This document shows, in pieces, positions 35,804 through 44,931 of a stretch of 64,000 nucleotides of DNA (position 1 is the first letter of the stretch; each line of letters begins with the position of its first letter). Where the stretch lies: NCBI GenBank assembly GCA_963920765.1, contig OY987246.1, forward strand, positions 18,534,868 to 18,598,867, in the 5' to 3' direction. Made by a program: the position numbers and the translations under genes. Below the pieces are notes generated by a model that was not told the origin of the DNA, ran no database searches, and saw only the letters and a list, made by a program, of their open reading frames with translations. This DNA is from Ulota crispa. Lineage: Eukaryota; Streptophyta; Bryopsida; Orthotrichales; Orthotrichaceae.

Positions 35804-36224
35804 GTGCACTTGCATCAGATGAAGCTACTCAAAGAGATAAAAAATGGCCATTTTATTTTTTATTTTAATTTTTTTACTATTTTCTAAGAAGCAAAAAGGA
35901 ATTATCTTTTGTTGGTAATTTTTGTCCCTCTATTTTTATGCATAACTTTTAGAATAAATTTTTTCTAAGTCTGAATTTTTTCACAAGTCTGTTATTTTAA
36001 GTGCTTTACAAATTTTCCATATTTTATTTTATTTCTAAAAATTTATTTCAAAAGCTTTACTTTGTTGGGTGGATTTGGCCTTCCTTTATAGGTTTCTTGC
36101 TGATTGGTCAAAATGAGATATTTTTCTGATGGGGACTCTCATTTGATCGACGATTCCAGCATACAGTGAGATTGTTATAATGTACCTATTGGCAGGCACA
36201 TGAGAGCCGTCAAATATTCAAAAA

Positions 36225-36670
36225 CCCTCCATTGCATCAGGTAACCGAGTATGCAATCCTATTTGTGCAAATTTTCCAACAGCACCAATGAAAAGTAAAA
36301 TACAAATAATAGTTATGGCATGAAATCTCATATTGCAAAAAATGAAATAATTATGGGGTTCAGAAAAGGTGCTGGCACAAGCAAAAATAGTCAAAAAGTC
36401 TATTATTTGAAAATAGTAAAACAACCCATAATCCCAAGAGCTAATCCAAAATCACCTACTCGATTGACAAGCATAGCTTTTATAGCTGCTTTATTGGCCT
36501 GAAGTTGTGTAAACCAGAAATTAATTAACAAATATGAAGCGAGACCTACTCCTTCCCATCCTAAAAATAATTGAATAAAGTTACCTCCAATGACCAACAT
36601 TAGCATAAAAAAAGTAAAAATGGATAAATAGCACATAAATCAAGGGCTGTGCAGGTCCTCAGATAGTACT
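36225..36670 (-). pseudogene. nad5: Nuclear copy of mitochondrial nad5 (NUMT fragment)
   Basis: On the minus strand the sequence encodes part of NADH dehydrogenase subunit 5 of complex I, the conserved core with [40 protein letters not shown] and [20 protein letters not shown]. About 445 bp, roughly one fifth of the gene. It is dead: a CGA-to-TGA stop follows the block SEDLHSP, and one base is missing after CFTIF. As I remember plant nad5, most differences are C-to-T or G-to-A (T to I twice, P to L, S to L), the pattern of decay of methylated nuclear DNA. The codon in HTRLP is CGG, which could be an unedited mitochondrial codon or a later change. Confidence 0.85.
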
Positions 36671-36837
36671 ACCTAATACTACCAGTTTTAAGGATGTTTG
36701 AAACAAAATTGTGAAGTGTTTCTTGCAACTACCCACACGTGTACCAAAAAAAACACTCGAATTAAGGTGACCACCTTAATTCTTCAAAAGTCCCAAAATG
36801 TACTCTTTTTCCCAATTTAACAAATAACGCGTTGTGA

Positions 36838-38010
36838 TGTTTCCCCTCACATTCTCTACGAGTTAGGGAGATGAGCTTGCACGTTTTAGTGTCCTGCTTA
36901 ACACTAGATGCGTTGCCCTGGTAGTTCTACTAGAAGCCTGGCTTCCGGTTCGTTAGTTCTAGTTCAAAAGAGCCGTACCTCTTTACTTTCTTCGAGCTAT
37001 CATCTCTAGAGCAGCCATTGCACATTTTCGAAGTCTTCTGTTACTTAGGTATGAGATCGTACTTGAATGAGTCACTCGGTTGCTAGATTAGGAAGTCCCA
37101 AGGTTTGGTACAGGAGATTTTTTTCAAGGTAATACAAGTTTAAAAGTGCCGCTTAAGGTGATCATTTGTTTCCTTCATACGGTGTAGACCTCAGAAACCG
37201 TGAGTATTATCTTGTCGGAGTAGGATAGCTGCAACTGGTGGTCTCCACTGCCTTTATAGTTGTTCTACCATAATGCATCAGGCTTTGCGGCCTTGTGGTG
37301 TGAAAGTAGGTCACAGAATAATAATGAACCAGGAGCTTCCAACTAGACTTTGAGAGTTTCTCTGTATGCTTCCATACTGGCAGTTAATTGGTACAGAATG
37401 TAGCCCATTCAGTTTCAGTTTTAGAAATCCACCTCTAGGCCATGTGAAGCTCCGTTGGGTTTACCTGAAGCCAGAATTGTTGTGTCGATTTCACAGATGT
37501 GGCTGAATTTGGCAAAACTTCTACCAATTTTGTTTGCAGCTACAATAAATGTGAATACTGCAGTGTTAATCTTTGAAGTTTAGCACAGTTTTGAGCCACT
37601 TGAGCTAATTATGAAAATCACAGTTTGGATCAAGCTGATATGATGTTGCTTAAGTTGTTACGGTTGGCATTTGTGCTGTTCGGATTTGAGATTTTGGATC
37701 CCGCCATGCCTGGAAACCTGGTAATCAATACAAGAATCTCCCTAAACTAATACCTCTCTAAACTAATATGCTCTATAAACTAATGTATATTAACACAAAT
37801 CTTAATGTTAGGGCCATAATATAAAAAAAACCAAGCTACCTATAATGCTATTCTGGCATTAACTTCAAGATTACTTCATTTATATTTTCACAAAATTAAC
37901 TAATAACTTACTGAAACTAATCTTGTTCTTGGAGTCCCAACCATATTAGTTTAGGGAGGTTCTACTTGTATTCATAATGACCAAAATAGTGGTACTGGGA
38001 GGAGGAGCAG
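36838..38010. other. Upstream part of the MCTP pseudogene region, not resolved
   Basis: The transcript of the pseudogene must have begun here or further upstream, since its first recognisable exon encodes only the end of the first C2 domain. I could not identify earlier exons with confidence; the sequence has gene-like composition without a sustained frame. Confidence 0.3.
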
Positions 38011-39096
38011 TTTTGTAGGACGAGTGCTTGTACCTATAAACATTGTGCCTCCGAAATCGGACGCTTTGAGATGGTATCCGTTGATGAAACGAGGACTCTT
38101 CTCCAACATCAAAGGAGACTTGGGGTCAGTTCTATTCTTTGCTGCCTCTCACATCACCCTCAGTTGTGCAAGTTGTCTACAATTATCGTACTCACAGTGG
38201 AACTTCTCAATTTTAGTCAATAACGAAGGCTAAATGGGGTGAAGTGTTGGGAATGGCTATGCCGTAGTTCTTGACACTTGGGCTCTGGTCTGTGGATTTG
38301 AAAAATAGTTTGAGTTGAAACAACGGTATATATTTTTCATGACGAGTAAGTTGCAGTAATTCATCTGCAAAGCTGTCTTAGCCAATACTGGTAGAAAACC
38401 TTTGCTATGACAAGTTATTTGAGGTATTTTTTAATGCAGAACCTGCCGCTTGGTTTTCTAGAAATCTCCTGGAGTTGAGTTCTCTATGAGTGCATGACCA
38501 AGCATATTGTGTAGTTCAAATCAATATTGCTAGCGCTAATTTTGACCTGCTCAAACAGGCTCAAAGTTTGGTGGACAGTGGATGAGCCAACAAAGGCGAA
38601 GGATGAGAAGATTGTAAAGGAAAGAAAGGCAGATGGTGCTAAGAAGGACGGAGGTGGAGGTGGGGAGGGTAAGAAACAAAAGAATAAGGAAGGAGGTGAT
38701 GGCGATGCAGCTGGTGAAGAAAGGGCTAAGCCCAAAGGTGGAGATGAAAAGCCAAAAGGAGGTAACACAATTTTCATCAAATCAATGAGTCTTCAGTTGC
38801 AAGCACAACTTTTAAAATCTAGGGTGTCTATAGATTCCACCTGTGCAATTTTTTTTGCTGTTTGTATCAAAAAAATCGTGAAGTCATTCGGGATTTATCT
38901 CAGGTGGTGAAAATGGTGGTGGAGGAGGTGGGGAGGAGAAATCCAAAGGAGGAGGAGGAGGAGGAGGACTCTCCCAAAACGCCTTTGCAGCTTTTTATTC
39001 GGTGCAAATTTCATATAGCTTTGCAAGTTTCCAATTAGACATTTCAGAGACATTTGAGCAAGCATGAAGAGATACCTCCCTTTTGCCTCATTAACT

Positions 39097-39742
39097 TTAA
39101 CCCCTCAACGCCCGAGGGGCTGAACCCCTCTGAATTTTGTGCAGGGATATCAAAAGTTTTTTGAAGATTTTTTGTGTGATTATTATTATATCTAAATTGT
39201 TGTTGAAGTTTAGTTTCAGCATCAAGACTCTGATCTTGAAAATGAATTAACATGATTTGTCTATTCAAGATTTTGCACAAGGGTGTCCATTGCAAATCTT
39301 CACTTTCTAGTGTTGAAAACTCTTGGAAATGAGCTTCAAGTACATTAGAACTTGGAGAAAAAATTGCATTAAAAATTCATTTAAAAAATTGTAGAATAGA
39401 TTTTGAGAAGCCGTAAATTGATTGCGGTTATGCATGTTGTACTTTACATACTCATATTTTTTTGGTACCCTCAATTTTAGGTTTGAGATGCAAAAAGAGG
39501 ATAGAAAGACTTCGAATCACTTTCACAATTTTAACACCCTCATGATCAAACATTATAATCTTTCAATCCATAAGTGAAATAGTTGTGATTTCTTTTTGTA
39601 TGCAATCTATAACATGTCTACTTTGAATTTGTACGGTTGCATTTCAAAGAAACTTGATAAAATTGATCAAAATGCCAGCATTTTGTTCACTTTCAAGCAA
39701 ATTTTGAGATACTCCAAAATTCCAGGGGCGTTGAGGGGTTAA
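39097..39742. mobile_element. TTAA-flanked element, ~650-bp family, copy 2
   Basis: TTAA-CCCCTCAACGCCCG at the left, GGGGCGTTGAGGGG-TTAA at the right, both TTAA intact. Inverted and colinear with 20979-21630 (TTAACATGATTTGTCTATTC, AACATGTCTACTTTGAATTT region). It interrupts the linker part of the MCTP pseudogene. Confidence 0.9.
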
Positions 39743-40706
39743 CAAATTATGGTTATGGCAATGCCTCTCATGGGGAGGTCCTTTCTAACTCTCAGTTTAC
39801 CTCTCCATGATCAGTCTCCCTATGATGTTGCTCTAGTTTATTTGGACTCCATGTTTTGCTTGCAATTTTTGAAGGCCGTGTTTGTGAGAACTGTGAGTAA
39901 CATGTTTTCTGGGTGTACCAGTACGTTCGCTTGGCATGGCAGTAGGAGTTGTTAGAACGGAGACGAAGATAATCAAGCACAATCTCAATCTGGAATGGAA
40001 CCAAGCGTTTGCTGTTGGGAAAGACAAGATCCAGGGTAGTGTCTTTCCCGTCTGTTTGGGATGCGGTAAGCCCACCGTTATAATTTTACTACGTCTTACT
40101 TGGCATGTCAATGTCTACTTTTTAAATTTCATTTGCAGCAGTTGAGATTCATGATGTCATTTCTGAAGTCTAATGTTTTTTGTTGGAACAGGACAAGCTA
40201 TCTAAGGATGATTTCCTGGGTGGATTCATGATTGATCTCATTGAGGTGCCAGCTCGAAAGCCTCCTGAAAGCCCTCTCACACCGCAAGGGCACAGGCTGG
40301 ACCAGGAAGAGTCCGAGGTACTTTGATTAGATTTTTCTTGTTGCTTTTGAAATTCTTTAAAATTGACTGATATGATTGATCCTGTTGTAAAAACAAAGAA
40401 TACAAACAAGGTCGAGTTTCGTATCGCCAGAAGCAGTGAAGAACATCGCATGCGCTGATAAAACAGTTCCGTAAATTTGAACAAGAAAAAGGGCTTCAAT
40501 AACTTAGTCAGAACTGCAGATTGTTCAGGTTTTACATACGGCCTGATGCATCTTCGCTTCTGTCCAGTACTCAGGACATTAAAATTTGATTAGAAAGTTA
40601 TTGACTTGGTGTGTGAAAAATGAACTTTTTTCAGGAGAGATCATGGTGGGGAACCCAAGCAGACGAGGCTTTTGCAGAGGCCTGGCAACCGGACACTGGT
40701 GGGCAT

Positions 40707-41001
40707 CAGGGCATTTTTTTTGGCTTTTTGGTGCCAGATTGCACCCAAAAAAAAATCTGGCTAAAAAACATTTAAAAAAATCCCAAAAAACTTGGATGAT
40801 TTTGCCACTAGTCTTCAAGTTTTTTTTTTTAAATTGATTAAAATTGTCAAATTGTGGATGAAAACCAAATTTTAGACATATAGTATGTACTAATGCAATA
40901 TTTTCTATCCAATATGTGGATGAATGTTGAAATTTGGAGCACCAATATAACATTTTAAATAGCCACCGTCACACTTCTTAAAAAGTGAAAAAAAAGCCCT
41001 G
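40707..41001. mobile_element. hAT-like MITE in an MCTP exon
   Basis: The element begins CAGGGCATTTTTTTTGGC and ends AAAAAAAAGCCCTG. It is flanked by a perfect 8-bp duplication GTGGGCAT (40699-40706 and 41002-41009). CAGGG termini with 8-bp duplications are diagnostic of hAT. Removing it and one duplication restores the conserved MCTP reading PDTGGH-AIFWSKVYLSS. 295 bp, non-coding. Confidence 0.92.
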
Positions 41002-41044
41002 GTGGGCATGCTATCTTCTGGTCCAAGGTGTATCTTTCATCCAA

Positions 41045-41313
41045 AACACCATATTCGTTAATTTGGGAAAAACGGAGGTACCATTTTGTACTCCACCTTA
41101 AAACCCAAAAAAGTTACCTTAAATCAGATTTGAAGGCATTAGATTCAATCTAAGCCACTAAAATTTTTTCCCTCGCAAATTCCTCCTCTCAAGTGAAGGC
41201 ATGTGTGCCAAGAAAAAACGCTGAGCTTGATTTTAGGTGATCCTAAAACCTTTGCCTAAAACTTCAAAAGTCCCAAAATGTACTGTTTTTCCCAAATTAA
41301 TGAATATGGTGTT
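41045..41313. mobile_element. 4-bp-TSD MITE family Z, copy 3 (MCTP exon)
   Basis: AACACCATATTCGTTAATTT ... AAATTAATGAATATGGTGTT, flanked by CCAA (41041-41044, 41314-41317). It splits the MCTP codons for SSK-LWYLRV; the exon reads through when the element and one CCAA are disregarded. 269 bp. Confidence 0.9.
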
Positions 41314-41864
41314 CCAAGCTTTGGTACTTGCGGGTGAATGTTATCGAAGCTCCAGATTTGGTTGGAATTGATAAAGGACGTCCCCCTGAACCGGTATGCC
41401 TTTGAGCCTCTCAACCTCTTATGGAAACTCTAAACTCTAAATCCTATCTGCGCATGCATGCATGCCCTTGTTGAGGAGTTCTTAAACCAATAATACACGG
41501 TTTTAAAATTACCGCATTTTCTAGTAAAAATGATTCAGAGGGGGCTAAACTTTGCATCATTAGTATTAGAGAGTTTGCATTGCTCGTATTGATGACAGAA
41601 TGAGTACAGTACAACTGGATAATAGGAAGCTCTCATTGGATTTGCTCAAAACTGCTGAAGACAATATGAGACCAGATTTTGGTATCTTGCTCTTTCAAAG
41701 ATTCGTTAGACTTTGTTGCTGAATTTGTGGCGATGTCCCAGCTTGTCAGAGCCCAGGTTGGTCCATACCAGATGTTGCGTACGAGGCCTGCTCCAATGCG
41801 GGGTACCAGTCCTTTTTGGAACGAAGACTTGATGTTCGTTGCTTCTGAGCCGTTAGAGGAATGA

Positions 41865-42120
41865 ACACCATATTCGTTAAATTGGGAAAAAAAGGTGGTC
41901 CCACTTCGTACTTTATCTTGATCCAGAATAGTCACCTCAAACCAGATTTGAAGATATCAGATTCAGTTTGAGCCACTAAGATTTTTTCCTTCGTAAATTC
42001 CTCCTCTTAGGTGAGAACATGTGTACTCAAAAAAACGTTGCTAGCTCAATTATACATGATCATGTACAACCTGCAGAAGTCCCAAAATGTACCCTTTTTC
42101 CCAATCTAACAAATAAGGAG
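41865..42120. mobile_element. 4-bp-TSD MITE family Z, copy 4
   Basis: Starts at ACACCATATTCGTTAAATTG after the MCTP block SEPLEE; the right terminus is degraded (CCCAATCTAACAAATAAGG). ATGA on both sides may be the target duplication. Interior as in copy 3. Confidence 0.75.
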
Positions 42121-42944
42121 ATGATGGTTAAACTTAATCGTTGAGGATGCTTTTTGCCCCAAGGGTGAGTGTCCATGCAAGGCCTTTTTTCTCAAGACGT
42201 AAATTTATTGCTCCTATCACAATGGACCACATGTTCCTAAACCTGCTCTTGTTAGATTCCTTCGGTGATCCTATTGAGTTTAAGTGCTATCAGATGAGCA
42301 TTGCTATACCATTTTGTAGCTTTGTGATCTTAGTTTAGGATCTTCTGAGGTGTGCATGTTCTAAACCAACAACCGACCTAAAACTGACACCTTCATTTAT
42401 TAAAACTGAAGGTGTTTGTATTGATAATGATGTGCACTAAGGTAGTCGGCTCTGAAACCGACCATCTAAGGGCTCATTCCCTTTTTTTCATGGTTTTTCG
42501 TGCATGGGAAGACTTTTAGTTCATTTTTCAGACAAAGACAAAGAGATGCGGAATGTAACACAAGTTTCATATTTTTTGAAGCATTTTTGAATTATTTATG
42601 AATTTTCAAAGTACATGTGTCATAGGTCTCTACTTTTGACCCTAGACCTTTCAAGAATATTTCATTTGTAAGTTGTGAAGAGATTTGGGAAAGCAAGGAG
42701 AATGATTGGCTCTTGCAATTAAAACAACTTTTCTTTCATGCATTCAATAACTGTAAGAGAACACTTTTAGAACCACCTTATTTCCATTTCAATAGAGTTT
42801 ACATGGGTAGTTCAAATTGACCAAAGAGTCTTAGAACCAACTACCTTGCCTTGAAATCAAAACTTGTGTTGGTTTCAAGTCATGTAATAGTATAACTTCA
42901 AAGCACTTATGTATGCCAAAAAATGTTGTTTGGGCCTTTAGGGA
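42121..42944. other. Degraded end of MCTP region, then unassigned
   Basis: LIVEDAF-like coding at about 42137-42165 is the last trace of the MCTP gene. A hairpin ACACCTTCA...TGAAGGTGT lies near 42388-42418. GGCCTTTAGGGATTAA at about 42934-42948 looks like the right end of a further TTAA element whose left end I cannot place. Confidence 0.35.
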
Positions 42945-43023
42945 TTAACCTCTAAATGACCAAAGCATCAAAGTATAGTGTGTAGAACACAAAAATTTGG
43001 TGCCTTTGGCATTTAGGGGTTAA
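42945..43023. mobile_element. 79-bp TTAA-flanked mini-element
   Basis: TTAA-CCTCTAAATGACCAAAG ... CTTTGGCATTTAGGGG-TTAA: 17 bp of near-perfect inverted repeat on each side of a ~35-bp centre. It is the smallest element in the window with both ends well preserved. Confidence 0.8.
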
Positions 43024-43818
43024 TAGACTTGAAAACTTAACAAAAGTATATGAATCATGGACACAATGATGGGTAAGTATTTGGGAATTAATGAAATCAA
43101 AGGATCAACTTTGCTTAATTTTAACCTAATGTGATTGTATTATACAATACCGCTAAATTTGATGCAAAACAAAAAAACAAACAAATTGAAAGAAGACAAT
43201 CATGCATCACAACCCTTGCAACACCACATCTCTTGCAACACAAGCATAGGAGGTATCTTGCCAAGAGCAAACTTATTGTTGTTGGCCTACTACAAGAATT
43301 CAAAAGAAAAAATTTGGGAAATTTAGAATATAATAGTATAAATCACAATTGAATTATAAATAGGGGCACACCTACAACACAATACTAGTACTACCCAATT
43401 ATTTGGCAAACCAAATAGTAGAAAAGGTTTGCCTTTGGAGATGCAAAAAAATCATGAGGAATAATCAAATACACACTGCAAAATGCGACAAAAGAAGTCA
43501 CGATGTTCACATGCTCACCAATATTGATAGTAAGGGGTTTCTTGAGAGTGTCCATGGTTGGGGCAATGTGTAGCCAACCATGAGTAGTGGTTGGTAGTCA
43601 ATACTAAGTGGTGAGTGATTGAAGAGGAGAGTGACAAGGTTTTACATGTGCCCACATTTTTAATTCCTTTTATAATGTGCCCCAATTTGTGAATTTGTGC
43701 CCTTGTTTGTAATTTCCCCTTGTGTGCACAATGAAGTGCCAAAAGCTTACAAGACTTTTGAAAAGATGAAATTGAATCAACTATTCCAAGAATCGGCTAC
43801 ATGAGTTCAACTCAGCTC
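43024..43818. other. Unassigned AT-rich sequence
   Basis: No gene or bounded element recognised. Short frames on both strands near 43121-43352 are AT-rich and without resemblance to known families. Confidence 0.35.
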
Positions 43819-44052
43819 TTAACCCTTGAACAACGAAGCTACTAAAATACATATTGTATAAGTTACTGTATAATTAGCATTTACTACCAACAAAAAGTTT
43901 TAATTTGGGATCTTGATTCTTGAATACCTCACTAGAACAACATTGATCTATATTCTCACTTCTTTGTTGATCTCAAATGTAATAAAGGTGTAGATGCACT
44001 CCAAACACAAGAAAAGTACTCCATATTGTACTAGTCACAAAGGGTTGCTTAA
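43819..44052. mobile_element. TTAA-flanked MITE, ~230-bp family, copy C (right end short)
   Basis: Left end TTAA-CCCTTGAACAACG intact. At the right, the sequence stops at GGGTTGC-TTAA, lacking the last ~12 bp present in copies D and E. Copy D begins at that same TTAA. Confidence 0.75.
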
Positions 44053-44294
44053 CCCTTGAACAACCAAGCTACTATAATACATATTGTATACACTACTATA
44101 TAATTGGCATTTGCTACCAATGAAAAGTTTTAATTTGGGATCTTGATTCTTGACTACCTCACTAGAACATTGATCTATATTCTAACTTCTTTGTTGATCT
44201 CAAATGTAATAAAGATGTGGATGCACTCCAAATACAAGAAAAATACTTGATATTGTACTGATCGCAAAGGGCTGCTTGGTCGTTGAAGGGTGAA
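44049..44294. mobile_element. TTAA-flanked MITE, ~230-bp family, copy D
   Basis: TTAA-CCCTTGAACAACC left; right end GGTCGTTGAAGGG followed by TGAA, a mutated TTAA. It stands head to tail with copy C and is about 90% identical to it by eye, sharing one TTAA with it. Confidence 0.8.
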
Positions 44295-44519
44295 AACTCG
44301 TGTGTAAAAAGAAAAATCTATTCGCATTTCCTTCTGCATAACATAAATTTAAAAACTGAACTTGTATTATTGACCTCTGAAGCTGCTTGATAGTGTACAA
44401 AAGGCATATACAAGAGAGTTTAGACTCTAAATCTGAAGCGCACGACCTACAAGCAACTCCTTATCCTTACAATGGTGCAAAGCTTGTAGACCAGGTACAG
44501 CCTAGAATCTAAGGATAGA

Positions 44520-44903
44520 CATGGAAAATGACTAAGGTAGAATGCTCAAAATGCGACCGTCTCAAATAAAGTACCCCGTAGGTAGCTCAGGAATGGATAC
44601 GTATCCTTGAAGGGGTCCCTTCAAGTCATAGAAGAAAATGTGTATTCTATTGCAAGAACCAATGATATTCCTCGATTTTACCCATCTCTTCAGTTGCAAG
44701 GGGACGGTTTATGGGAGACCTAGAGTCACAAATAGGTGTTTAGTTGTATACTACAGAAAACTTTGAAAATTCATCGACAATTCAATAGTGTTTCAAAAAA
44801 TATGAAAAATTATGTCACATTTAGCATCCATTTCTCTTTGTCTAAAAATTAAACAAAAAAAAATTCCTATCTTACAAACCCCATGAAAAAGCAGATTAGC
44901 CAT
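44520..44903. repeat. Dispersed repeat shared with 11905-12362
   Basis: Same orientation and block order as the copy in the uL24 5' UTR intron (GGAATGGATA, CTTTGAAAATTCATCG, CAATTCAATAGTG). It lies within 30 bp of the GCP4 stop codon, so it probably overlaps the GCP4 3' UTR. Confidence 0.7.
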
Positions 44904-44931
44904 TAAAGTGACGGTTTTAGAGCATACTACC

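Larger units (their letters stand above)
35273..36728. mobile_element. Nested inverted-repeat insert carrying nad5 DNA
   Basis: A perfect 15-bp inverted repeat, TTGCAAGAAACACTT at 35273-35287 and AAGTGTTTCTTGCAA at 36714-36728, bounds sequence foreign to the host MITE. Inside, 35400-36060 matches 28690-29250 in inverse orientation, 35675-35803 is a small MITE, and about 36225-36670 is mitochondrial. It is unclear whether these boundaries are the TIR of one transposon or chance limits of serial insertions. Confidence 0.55.
35111..36833. mobile_element. MITE family Z, copy 2, expanded by nested insertions
   Basis: Termini AACGCGTTATTTGTTAAATT and AATTTAACAAATAACGCGTT, flanked on both sides by GTGA (35107-35110, 36834-36837), a clean 4-bp target duplication. 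The outer ~160 bp on the left and ~100 bp on the right match the normal 269-bp elements of this family; the middle is replaced by about 1.46 kb of foreign sequence containing a mitochondrial nad5 piece and a MITE. Confidence 0.8.
38011..42150 (+). pseudogene. MCTP-family gene (multiple C2 domains), disrupted
   Basis: Matches MCTP/QUIRKY-type proteins, which tether ER to plasma membrane and act at plasmodesmata. Pieces in order: end of the first C2 domain (38011-38124, DALRWYPLMKRGLFSNIKGD); Lys/Gly-rich linker (38559-38761 and from 38904, split at 39097 by a TTAA element); second C2 domain (39743-40072, TETKIIKHNLNLEWNQAFAV; 40192-40317, DDFLGGFMIDLIEVPARKPP); third C2 domain start (40634-41394, WWGTQADEAFAEAW to LWYLRVNVIEAPDL), split by a hAT-like element and a family-Z MITE; and NPLWNEDL-like SPFWNEDLMFVASEPLEE up to 41863, followed by another MITE. 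The stretch 39743-40072 changes frame at least twice, and the usual QWYRLE tryptophan is glycine. The last C2 domain and the membrane anchor are missing. GT-AG introns survive, so this is a decayed genomic duplicate, not a retrocopy. Confidence 0.85.
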
